Translations under genes and position numbers: made by a program
Shown here: in pieces, positions 1 to 4,886 of the stretch
Numbering within the stretch: the stretch's first letter is position 1
How the letters are laid out: the number at the start of each line of letters is the position of its first letter
NCBI GenBank assembly: GCA_014729315.1
Contig: WJKD01000852.1
Span: 1 to 6,229 of the forward strand
Direction of reading: 5' to 3'
DNA: 6,229 nucleotides
Origin: Promethearchaeota archaeon
GTDB taxonomy: Archaea > Asgardarchaeota > Lokiarchaeia > Sigynarchaeales > SOKP01
The notes under the pieces: model-generated
Database searches by the model: none
What the model was told of the DNA's origin: nothing
What the model saw: only the letters and a program-made list of their open reading frames with translations

Positions 1-474
1 CACTATATCAGTAGTGGCTCTAATTGTTCCCTTAACTCCCGCAATTTGAACAATTCCCATAGTAATTCCTCGGTTGAAATCTCCAGGCCAATGTGTGTTT
101 TCGACGATTACAGCTCTGCCATCTTCGACATCCACGGATTGTACTCCGCCTAAATCCCTTCCTTCGTCTTCTATATTATTATCTAAGTAATGCTCGCCCC
201 ATGCCTTGAATATGATAGCAGGGTCGGTGACTCCCTCGAATTGATGCTCTGTTTTCTCCGTAGTTGGGAAAACTCGTTTTCCTAAAACCTCTTGTGCCAT
301 CGGTGAAAGCTCTCTTAAAAAAGCTCTCATATATTCAGAGTCGTAAAATTCTTCCGGATCTAATTCTTCTATTTTTTTGGGTAATGTGGGTACTACTTTT
401 TCAACGACTTCAGGATTGAATTCTGACATAAGAGTGTAAATCATTAGTGGAAATTTTGCTTTAAGTAAATGCAT
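1..474 (-). CDS. Unknown protein, C-terminus beyond the window edge
   Basis: An open frame of 158 codons without a stop reads leftward from ATG at 474 and leaves the window at base 1, so only the N-terminal part is visible. A TAA lies two codons before the ATG and fixes the maximal start. ATGs at codons 11 and 16 are possible later starts, and the TATA-like element is rather close for a leaderless start at 474. The protein begins MHLLKAKFPLM and has an acidic middle (KKIEELDPEEFYDSEYM) predicted to be helical. It ends in what looks like an alpha/beta part with VEDGRAVIVENTHWPGDFN followed by a Gly-rich helix RGITMGIVQIAG. No signal peptide or membrane segment is visible. The pattern of a charged strand, then a Trp-Pro turn, then a Gly-containing helix faintly recalls V4R/HNOB-type ligand-binding domains. 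That is a weak impression, and I do not recognise the family. Codon use and lack of stops make a real gene likely. Confidence 0.8.
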   Translation of the reverse strand, partial: MHLLKAKFPLMIYTLMSEFNPEVVEKVVPTLPKKIEELDPEEFYDSEYMRAFLRELSPMAQEVLGKRVFPTTEKTEHQFEGVTDPAIIFKAWGEHYLDNNIEDEGRDLGGVQSVDVEDGRAVIVENTHWPGDFNRGITMGIVQIAGVKGTIRATTDIV

Positions 475-788
475 ACTTTATATCCCCATTATATATGGTA
501 ATTTTTATTTCAATTTTTTAGAATTTTAGTAAAATCACCATCTAAAAACTCATATTTAAACTCTATCTTTAGATGCTTTTTATCACATTTTATTAAGGTA
601 CTAAGGATAAAGAAGATCTTTTAAAATTAAGGAACAATTCTAAGGTAATCTTATGTGATGACTCGTAGAATCCTTAGAGAATCATTTTTTTTATTATCAT
701 TTGGAAATTTTTTAATAATTCAAAATTTAATAATTTATTTTTATTTAATAGTTCAGACATTCAACTAATATTATTTAGTAGAACTTTT
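475..788. other. AT-rich intergenic region with inverted and TAAGG repeats
   Basis: No gene is seen in this stretch, and stops are frequent in all frames. It lies between the 3' end of the amidohydrolase gene and the start of the leftward unknown gene, so it should hold the promoter of the latter. Three inverted repeats are visible. CATCTAAA at 539-546 pairs with 568-575. ATCACAT at 582-588 pairs with 653-659, extendable by a wobble and a T-A pair. TCTAAGG at 639-645 pairs with 672-678. The second and third overlap and cannot both form. TAAGG occurs at 594, 602, 628 and 641, and inverted at 672-676. No clear oligo-T terminator for the amidohydrolase gene is visible on the minus strand. Confidence 0.6.
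489..495 (-). promoter_or_regulatory. TATA-like element before the left-edge gene
   Basis: On the minus strand the sequence reads TATATAA, centred about 18 bases before the ATG at 474. This is closer than the usual archaeal spacing of about 26 bases to the transcription start. Either this is not the TATA box, or transcription begins inside the annotated start and translation starts at codon 11 or 16. A second TATAAA lies still nearer the ATG. The assignment is tentative. Confidence 0.3.
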
Positions 789-1523
789 TCAATTTACGAG
801 ACTTCTAACTAAAGCTTTCACGAAGGCCTCTATAAATCGTTTCGTAAAGCTTACTTCTTCCCTTATATAACGAGCAACTTCAACTTGAATCGCGTTGACT
901 TTTTCTTTATGATAAAATTTATGCGTAATATATCCCCCCGAATAGCCAAGATTATAATCGCTAATTCCTAATCCATTGTCAAACGAAAAATATTTTGAAA
1001 GTTCGGTGGTAAGTTCAGAACACCCCCAGAATTGCTGACAATTCAGTTCTTTCACATTTTTCGTATTATTCGTGATTTTAAGCGTTTTCCCGAACAAATT
1101 ACCAAGTATTATATCAGGATACTCTTCTTGAGGTTTTGTAAATCCGTGGAGGTCAATAAATAAGCATCTACCATGTTGGTCGATACATTCTTTATAAAGT
1201 CTATCTATTTGATCGTGATAATATTGGTGGATCTTTTTTGCTCTATCCGAATCGTGGTTGAATGCGGAATGGGATCTTGGTGGTCGGTTAAAATCGACCT
1301 TACATCTATGAATTTTACTTAAGATATAAAAAATTTCAGTATAGTATTCTTCCTTCAACACTCGAATTATTTGTTTAGCGATTAGATATTTGTTACGATC
1401 AGCAATCATCGTCCCTCTAGTTTTATCGGGAATGAATTTAGGTTTCTTATAACCTCCATGCGGACACGATAAGATTATGGGACACTTGCCTTCTCTTATT
1501 TCAAAATATTTGTGATCATTCAC
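789..1523 (-). CDS. N-formylglutamate amidohydrolase family protein
   Basis: This 244-residue cytoplasmic protein has the motif series of the N-formylglutamate amidohydrolase family (FGase/HutG type, Pfam PF05013), metal-dependent enzymes that hydrolyse N-formyl or related N-acyl amino acids. Visible motifs are SCPHGG at 19-24 with His22, IHRCKVDFNRPP at 71-82, LFIDLHGF at 121-128 with Asp124 and His126, GYSGGYIT at 193-200, and QVEVAR at 213-218 with Glu215. The conserved His and acidic residues expected of a metal site are all present, so it looks active. Length is within the family range. The start is GTG: an in-frame TAA lies upstream with no ATG between, and a TATA-like element sits 24 bases before the GTG. 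No histidine-degradation genes are nearby, so the true substrate is open and hutG is not assigned. Fold and family are fairly sure; substrate is not. Confidence 0.88.
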   Translation of the reverse strand: MNDHKYFEIREGKCPIILSCPHGGYKKPKFIPDKTRGTMIADRNKYLIAKQIIRVLKEEYYTEIFYILSKIHRCKVDFNRPPRSHSAFNHDSDRAKKIHQYYHDQIDRLYKECIDQHGRCLFIDLHGFTKPQEEYPDIILGNLFGKTLKITNNTKNVKELNCQQFWGCSELTTELSKYFSFDNGLGISDYNLGYSGGYITHKFYHKEKVNAIQVEVARYIREEVSFTKRFIEAFVKALVRSLVN

Positions 1524-1542
1524 TTTACTCGTTGATATAACG

Positions 1543-1551
1543 TTTTATATT
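1543..1551 (-). promoter_or_regulatory. TATA box of the amidohydrolase gene
   Basis: On the minus strand the sequence is AATATAAAA, centred about 24 bases before the GTG start at 1523. This spacing places the transcription start at or very near the start codon, so the mRNA is probably leaderless. It also supports the GTG as the true start. Confidence 0.55.
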
Positions 1552-1595
1552 GATAATTAATAAAAAATAAGATTTAAAAATTAATTTGTTATCGT

Positions 1596-1602
1596 AAAAA
1601 AA
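1596..1602 (-). terminator. Oligo-T terminator of the Lys/Asp-repeat gene
   Basis: Reading on the minus strand, a run of seven T lies 8 bases after the TAA stop at 1611. Archaeal transcription commonly ends at such tracts without a stable hairpin. This suggests the Lys/Asp-repeat gene is transcribed separately from the amidohydrolase gene downstream of it. Confidence 0.5.
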
Positions 1603-1610
1603 GGATAGCA

Positions 1611-1925
1611 TTAAGGCAAAGCATCTAAGAACGCAATGTATACCTGTTGAGACGCTTCGGGTAAGTCCTTAATGGCGTCCTTAACCTTAGATTCAAATTC
1701 TTCTTTCGATTTAATTTCGGGTAAAATAAAATTGTTGATATCTTTAAATTTATTAACGATCTGCGTATAAGCGATGATCAAATTATCTAAATTAGTGCTC
1801 ACTGTTAATCTCCATTTCTCGTCAATTGGTTTTGATTCTTTGTCCTTTTTCTTATCTTTATCCTTCTTCTTATCTTTGTCTTTCTTCTTGTCTTTATCTT
1901 TTTTTTTCTTTTTTTCTTTTCCCAT
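1611..1925 (-). CDS. Small protein with Lys/Asp-repeat N-terminal tail
   Basis: This 104-residue protein has two clearly different parts. Residues 2-30 are almost only Lys, Asp and Glu and contain three copies of DKDKKK (10-27), encoded by an imperfect 18-bp tandem repeat. This stretch should be an extended, disordered, strongly basic tail. Residues 34-104 look like an ordinary helical domain: one or two long helices around TVSTNLDNLIIAYTQIVNKF, then EEFESKVKDAIKDLPEASQQ, ending in YIAFLDALP. I do not recognise the domain. Long Lys tails can bind nucleic acids, ribosomes or acidic membranes, but no target can be named here. The ATG at 1925 is the only sensible start, and no strong Shine-Dalgarno sequence or TATA box is seen. 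An open frame on the opposite strand across the repeat is rejected because it is only a Phe/Ser/Leu reading of the same repeat. Confidence 0.75.
   Translation of the reverse strand: MGKEKKKKKDKDKKKDKDKKKDKDKKKDKESKPIDEKWRLTVSTNLDNLIIAYTQIVNKFKDINNFILPEIKSKEEFESKVKDAIKDLPEASQQVYIAFLDALP
1845..1898 (-). repeat. Imperfect 18-bp tandem repeat, three copies
   Basis: Three consecutive 18-bp units (1881-1898, 1863-1880 and 1845-1862) each encode DKDKKK inside the Lys/Asp tail. They differ at several positions, mostly codon third bases. The peptide is therefore kept while the DNA drifts, which suggests selection on the protein tail rather than a very recent slippage event. Copy number could vary between strains. 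Confidence 0.8.
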
Positions 1926-2010
1926 AATATCACAAATTTACGAGTTTCTTTCTATTCTACAGTATATCATAAAATTAATTGCATCGTTCTATTATATTTT
2001 TTAGTATTCT

Positions 2011-2064
2011 GGATCAAATCTAAATTTTAATGTGATTGACTCTATTAATTTTACAATTTGATCC
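2011..2064. promoter_or_regulatory. 9-bp inverted repeat, possible operator
   Basis: GGATCAAAT at 2011-2019 is exactly complementary to ATTTGATCC at 2056-2064, with 36 bases between. It lies in the 266-base region shared by the divergent Lys/Asp-repeat gene and the winged-helix gene. The right arm overlaps a smaller inverted repeat, CAATT (2054-2058) with AATTG (2066-2070). Such a site could bind the neighbouring winged-helix protein, but this is inference. In AT-rich DNA a 9-bp match can arise by chance. Confidence 0.3.
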
Positions 2065-2176
2065 CAATTGAATATATAGATTATATAGAATATTTGCTTA
2101 TCGTAAGCTTTTTTAACCTTTCTTTTTTTTTCTTAATACAAATAAGTCACTTTTGCTTATTACTAATATTTTTATT

Positions 2177-2181
2177 GAGGT
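2177..2181 (+). promoter_or_regulatory. Possible Shine-Dalgarno GAGGT before the TTG start
   Basis: GAGGT ends 10 bases before the TTG at 2192. Ribosome-binding sites are otherwise rare in this window, so this one helps justify the unusual start codon. An in-frame TAA at 2183-2185 rules out any longer form of the protein. Confidence 0.4.
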
Positions 2182-2191
2182 ATAAGCCATA

Positions 2192-2485
2192 TTGCCAATA
2201 GATGATCTAATAAGTTTTTTGAAGAAAAAGGGGTTTAGAGATACATTTCAAGTTTTAATGCAATTTAAAAGCCATAAGACAGATAAGCATACATTTTACA
2301 ACGAGTTAAACAGGTTTAGTTATTATAACTCGTTCTTCCGAGTGAAAGACGATATGATAGAGAAGGGATTAATCGATATTTATCGTAATAATAATAATAA
2401 AAAATACATACAGCTGACGAAAAAAGGACTTGAACTCTATCACAAGTTAGAAGAGATTAATGAATTAATAAATAACCACGCATAA
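2192..2485 (+). CDS. Winged-helix DNA-binding protein, probable transcription regulator
   Basis: This 97-residue protein has the layout of a single winged helix-turn-helix domain of the MarR/PadR-like archaeal type. Two short helices lie at about 5-13 and 16-26, followed by a helix-turn-helix at about 32-58 with the probable recognition helix near NSFFRVKDDMIEKG. The beta-hairpin wing is LIDIYRNNNNKKYIQLTKKG at 60-79, with the tell-tale LTKKG at its end. A C-terminal helix at 80-94 may serve dimerisation. There is no ligand or metal domain, so it is a minimal regulator. The start is TTG (an in-frame TAA lies 7 bases upstream and no ATG is available), and a GAGGT stands 10 bases before it. The wing tip contains four Asn in a row from AAT codons. 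Targets are unknown; an inverted repeat upstream is a candidate self-regulation site. Confidence 0.8.
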   Translation: MPIDDLISFLKKKGFRDTFQVLMQFKSHKTDKHTFYNELNRFSYYNSFFRVKDDMIEKGLIDIYRNNNNKKYIQLTKKGLELYHKLEEINELINNHA

Positions 2486-2540
2486 ACCATTTCAACGATC
2501 GCTAATGTCAAAAATTTCTTTTACAAATAAATACTTTCCA

Positions 2541-2548
2541 TTTATAAT
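2541..2548 (+). promoter_or_regulatory. TATA box of the MBL-fold hydrolase gene
   Basis: TTTATAAT is centred about 27 bases before the ATG at 2572, with an A-rich stretch before it where a BRE would lie. The spacing fits a leaderless mRNA starting at the ATG and indicates that this gene has its own promoter rather than relying on the winged-helix gene 86 bases upstream. Confidence 0.65.
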
Positions 2549-2571
2549 CTACTCTGTTATTTAGAGCGAAA

Positions 2572-3204
2572 ATGATATTACATAAATTAATCTTAGGAGC
2601 TTTTGGTACAAACTGCTACGTATTTGGGTCGAGTAAAACGAACGAAGTCGTTGTCATCGACCCCGGAGCGGAGCCAGAGCAAATAATCAAACTGATTGAA
2701 AAATTAAACGCTAAACCTATTGCTGTTTTACTGACGCATGGACATGTTGATCATTCGACAAAAGTAGGTAAAATTATGCGAACTTACGACATCCCGCTTA
2801 TCTACAACAAAAAAGAATACGATAGCGGTGTGTTTACCCTTAAAAAAGCGTCAAGGTGGATAAAAGAGGGTGACTCCATTCAAATCGGTGAGATTGTATT
2901 GCATGTCATAGAAACCCCCGGACATTCGCCTGGAAGCGTGAGCTACTACACTACTAATGTCAAAGAATTAGATAACCAAGAAATAGATGGAATTATTTTC
3001 ACAGGGGATCTTCTCTTTCGCAGAAGCGTGGGAAGGTCGGACCTCCAAGGCGGAGATCAAAATATTCTTTTCTCAAGCATTAAAAACAAGATTATGAACA
3101 ACCCCGATATTACGGATTCCTTCGTAGTTTTTCCAGGACACATGGGAAAAACGACCGTTGGAGAAGAACGATCTCAAAATATGTTTCGCAATTATTTTAT
3201 GTAA
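2572..3204 (+). CDS. MBL-fold metallo-hydrolase, glyoxalase II-like
   Basis: This 210-residue soluble enzyme of the metallo-beta-lactamase fold most resembles the glyoxalase-II-like (YcbL/GloB2) branch, which hydrolyses thioesters such as hydroxyacyl-glutathione or related thiol adducts. The motifs are complete: THGHVDH at 55-61 (His56, His58, Asp60 and His61), PGHSPGS at 116-122 with His118, TGDLLF at 144-149 with bridging Asp146, GRSD at 154-157, and PGHMGKTTVGEER at 188-200 with His190. A two-metal site is therefore expected. The N-terminus LGAFGTNCYV is typical of the family. It lacks the extra C-terminal substrate domain of classical glyoxalase II (about 250 residues), so glutathione should not be assumed; archaea often use other thiols. 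It has its own TATA box and is followed by T tracts, so it is probably a single-gene transcript. Confidence 0.93.
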   Translation: MILHKLILGAFGTNCYVFGSSKTNEVVVIDPGAEPEQIIKLIEKLNAKPIAVLLTHGHVDHSTKVGKIMRTYDIPLIYNKKEYDSGVFTLKKASRWIKEGDSIQIGEIVLHVIETPGHSPGSVSYYTTNVKELDNQEIDGIIFTGDLLFRRSVGRSDLQGGDQNILFSSIKNKIMNNPDITDSFVVFPGHMGKTTVGEERSQNMFRNYFM

Positions 3205-3232
3205 TTTTTTTAATATATTCTTTCTTTTTTTT
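3205..3232 (+). terminator. Two oligo-T tracts after the MBL-fold gene
   Basis: Seven T at 3205-3211, directly after the TAA stop, and eight T at 3225-3232 form a classic archaeal oligo-T termination zone. They separate the MBL-fold gene from the acetyltransferase gene, which has its own TATA-like element. Confidence 0.6.
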
Positions 3233-3292
3233 AGTCCTTAAACTTTAATTCTTTATGTTTAGCGTAATACATCGTTTAAAATATTCCAACTC

Positions 3293-3309
3293 TATATAAA
3301 TTATAAAAT
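3293..3309 (+). promoter_or_regulatory. TATA-like elements of the acetyltransferase gene
   Basis: TATATAAA at 3293-3300 and TTATAAAAT at 3301-3309 lie next to each other, centred about 30 and 22 bases before the ATG at 3327. Either could serve as the TATA box, with transcription starting close to the ATG. No Shine-Dalgarno sequence is present in the short gap. Confidence 0.55.
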
Positions 3310-3326
3310 ACAACTTTTTTGTTGCG

Positions 3327-3860
3327 ATGAGATTACAACTACCTGAAAAGCTAGAAACTCATAGGGTTAGAATCCGACCATTTTTGAACAAGGATGCTAA
3401 AGCGTTTGTATCTTTTATGACCAATCCTAAGGCAACGAAATACTTACTTTTCAGCGATGAACAAAAAACCGAGAAGGGCGCGCTCAATTTACTCAAGTTG
3501 GTCTTATCTAGTTACGATACAGAAGACCAAATCTATTCGCTCGTCGTAGCCGATAAAAAAACGGACGAATTTATTGGATCAAACGGACTTTCCTTATTTT
3601 TAAATAATAATATCGCCTTTCAAATTTATTGGGCAATTCTCCCTCATTTATGGGGCAAAGGATTTGGAACTGAATCTACCAAATTATTATTAGAATTTGC
3701 TTTCGACACATTAAGAATTGAAAAAATAGTGGCATATACGCATCCACATAATTTCGCTTCCCAGAGAGTAGCGGATAAAACGGGATTTCAATTTAAGGGA
3801 CTTCTCCCGCATCCCTTTACACATCAAGACTCGTACTATTACGAGATCTTAAAGGATTAA
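3327..3860 (+). CDS. GNAT N-acetyltransferase, RimJ/RimL-like
   Basis: This 177-residue GNAT-superfamily enzyme (Acetyltransf_3 type, related to RimJ/RimL and ribosomal-protein serine acetyltransferases) transfers acetyl from acetyl-CoA to an amine. The opening LETHRVRIRPFLNKDAKAFVSF (9-30) is the usual first strand and helix of the RimJ group. YWAILPHLWGKGFGTEST at 101-118 is the strand, beta-bulge and pyrophosphate-binding loop for CoA (WGKGFGTE). HNFASQRVADKTGF at 141-154 is the conserved Asn-x-x-Ser helix, and the next strand ends near Lys157. Length is normal for the family. The acceptor could be a protein N-terminus, a ribosomal protein or a small amine; nothing in the neighbourhood decides this. 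The ATG at 3327 begins just before the conserved N-terminal part and fits the TATA spacing. The family call is secure, the substrate open. Confidence 0.92.
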   Translation: MRLQLPEKLETHRVRIRPFLNKDAKAFVSFMTNPKATKYLLFSDEQKTEKGALNLLKLVLSSYDTEDQIYSLVVADKKTDEFIGSNGLSLFLNNNIAFQIYWAILPHLWGKGFGTESTKLLLEFAFDTLRIEKIVAYTHPHNFASQRVADKTGFQFKGLLPHPFTHQDSYYYEILKD

Positions 3861-4190
3861 ATAACACTAGACATATTTTTATTATTCTCGAAAATCGATC
3901 CAACCAATTAAGTATCGTCTTATAAATAAAAACTAAAAATTGAGTCTCATTAAAAATAAATAAGCCATTTTTAATCTTAATCCTATAAAATTGGATCTTC
4001 TTTCTTTTAAATCTTCAAAAGATTCTTTCTAACGGAAATATAGATTATTTTTGGATATTAATCCGCTTCATATTTAGCTTGTCTCTCAAGTACTTAATAA
4101 ACTCTTCCGTAGCAAAGTTTTGTCTTTTTATTTAATTAGTTAAGCTTCAAATCTTTCATAGTTTTGCTGAGAATCTTAGATCTTTATTGA

Positions 4191-4197
4191 TATAAAT
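4191..4197 (+). promoter_or_regulatory. TATA-like element before the candidate structured RNA
   Basis: TATAAAT is centred at about 4194. Usual archaeal spacing would place transcription start near 4220, roughly at the first arm of the hairpin beginning at 4215. In DNA this AT-rich such a match is easily fortuitous, so it supports the RNA candidate only together with the downstream structure and T tract. Confidence 0.25.
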
Positions 4198-4214
4198 TTT
4201 TATGATACTAACAA

Positions 4215-4372
4215 GGAATCTTTTGATATATATATTCAAGAAGATTCTATAACTTGGTCTTAATCTCTGCTATTACATTTTCTTAGATACATACTTTAAT
4301 TTTAAGAAAAAACTTTCGTTTACAAAACGAGATATTAGAGATTAAAAAATATTTAATAAGTAAGATTTTTTT
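4215..4372 (+). ncRNA. Candidate structured noncoding RNA, unproven
   Basis: Four complementary pairs sit in one 131-base stretch. The first is a hairpin at 4215-4248: GAATCTT pairs with AAGATTC and TTGA with TCAA, with one bulged G (4240) and a TATATATAT loop. The second is an enclosing stem, TTAATCTCT (4260-4268) with AGAGATTAA (4337-4345), extendable by a G-U pair. Inside it lie a hairpin of TTTTCTTA (4278-4285) with TAAGAAAA (4303-4310), and a hairpin of TCGTTT (4316-4321) with AAACGA (4325-4330) closed by a 3-base loop. Together the last three make a three-way-junction shape. A T7 tract at 4366-4372 follows and a TATA-like element precedes. The strand is assigned from these flanking signals. 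No known RNA family is recognised. The stems are AT-rich, so they may be weak or accidental. Confidence 0.3.
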
Positions 4373-4386
4373 ATAATAATCATATC

Positions 4387-4393
4387 AAAAAAA
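4387..4393 (-). terminator. Oligo-T terminator of the short LRR gene
   Basis: On the minus strand seven T lie about 90 bases after the TGA stop of the short LRR gene. The tract faces the plus-strand T7 at 4366-4372. The distance from the stop is longish for an archaeal gene, so the assignment is moderate. Confidence 0.4.
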
Positions 4394-4482
4394 CGAACTT
4401 ATAATAGTTAAAATTTAATTATTTTTCTTAAATAAAATTGAATGGTGTTGCCACATTATAGACGCAAATGAAATCAAAGCGA

Positions 4483-4851
4483 TCATAAGTGGACGCTAAC
4501 GCCGTCCTTCTTCAATTGTTCTAATAGCATCTTTGACTCTTTGTTTAAAGGATTATTTGAAATGTGTAAATCTCTTAATGAAGACAGCTGAAGTACGGAT
4601 TCGGGTAGGGATGTAATATTATTGTCATCCAATGTTAAGAGTTTAAGTGATTTAAGGTTGTTTATTGACTCTGGGAGAGTTGTGAGCTGATTATCATCCA
4701 ATGCTAAAACTGTAAGGCAAGTTAACTTAAAAATCGCATTGGAGACCCACGTTATCCTCCCCGCCAACTGCGAACTCGTAAAAATGGCTTGATCAAGTGA
4801 TAACTTTTTGGTTTTTCCTTTAAATATATTCTTGATACATAATAGATACAA
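4483..4851 (-). CDS. Short leucine-rich repeat protein
   Basis: This 122-residue protein carries 23-residue LRRs of the LP type (leucines followed by LPESI or LPESV). Residues 46-68 and 69-91 are two clean repeats with LDDNQLTTLPESI and LDDNNITSLPESV. Residues 92-117 are the last repeat and cap, containing ISNNPLNKESKMLLEQLKK. Residues 23-45 keep the 23-residue register but have lost most consensus leucines, Asn and Pro (WVSNAI where LPxxI is expected). This is either an N-terminal cap or a decayed repeat. Such repeats form a curved protein-binding scaffold; the partner is unknown. The start is TTG: an in-frame TGA lies four codons upstream and a TATA-like element sits about 29 bases before it. 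It is far shorter than the usual LRR protein, so it may be a 5'-truncated relative of the divergent neighbour. Confidence 0.7.
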   Translation of the reverse strand: MYLLCIKNIFKGKTKKLSLDQAIFTSSQLAGRITWVSNAIFKLTCLTVLALDDNQLTTLPESINNLKSLKLLTLDDNNITSLPESVLQLSSLRDLHISNNPLNKESKMLLEQLKKDGVSVHL

Positions 4852-4873
4852 CGAATTACATCACAAACGAAAG

Positions 4874-4886
4874 CTATTTAATAAAA
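4874..4886 (-). promoter_or_regulatory. TATA-like element of the short LRR gene
   Basis: On the minus strand the sequence is TTTTATTAAATAG, centred about 29 bases before the TTG start at 4851. It fits a leaderless mRNA and supports the TTG. The element lies directly before the ATG (4887) of the divergent long LRR gene, too close to serve that ATG. That gene's own promoter is not obvious. Confidence 0.4.

Larger units (their letters stand above)
3861..4482. other. Long AT-rich region with no protein gene
   Basis: This stretch between two converging genes has frequent stops in every frame. I see no tRNA-like motif and no CRISPR-type repeats. It contains several inverted repeats: ATTAAAAAT at 3949-3957 pairing with 3967-3975 (9 bp, 9-base loop), AATCTT at 4010-4015 with 4019-4024 (3-base loop), and the larger nested group at 4215-4345 described separately. 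T7 at 4366-4372 (plus strand) and T7 on the minus strand at 4387-4393 look like facing terminators. The left part may be only the 3' trailing region of the acetyltransferase gene. Confidence 0.6.

Noticed and set aside
654..680. GTGATGA resembling a C box of a C/D guide RNA
   Set aside because: No CTGA D box follows at a suitable distance, so a C/D RNA is not supported.
1774..2004. Plus-strand open frame rich in Phe, Ser and Leu
   Set aside because: It is the antisense reading of the Lys/Asp repeat and has no independent coding sign.
3861..4482. Possible tRNA or CRISPR array in the long gene-free region
   Set aside because: No GTTCRA-type T-arm, no cloverleaf and no regularly spaced direct repeats were found.
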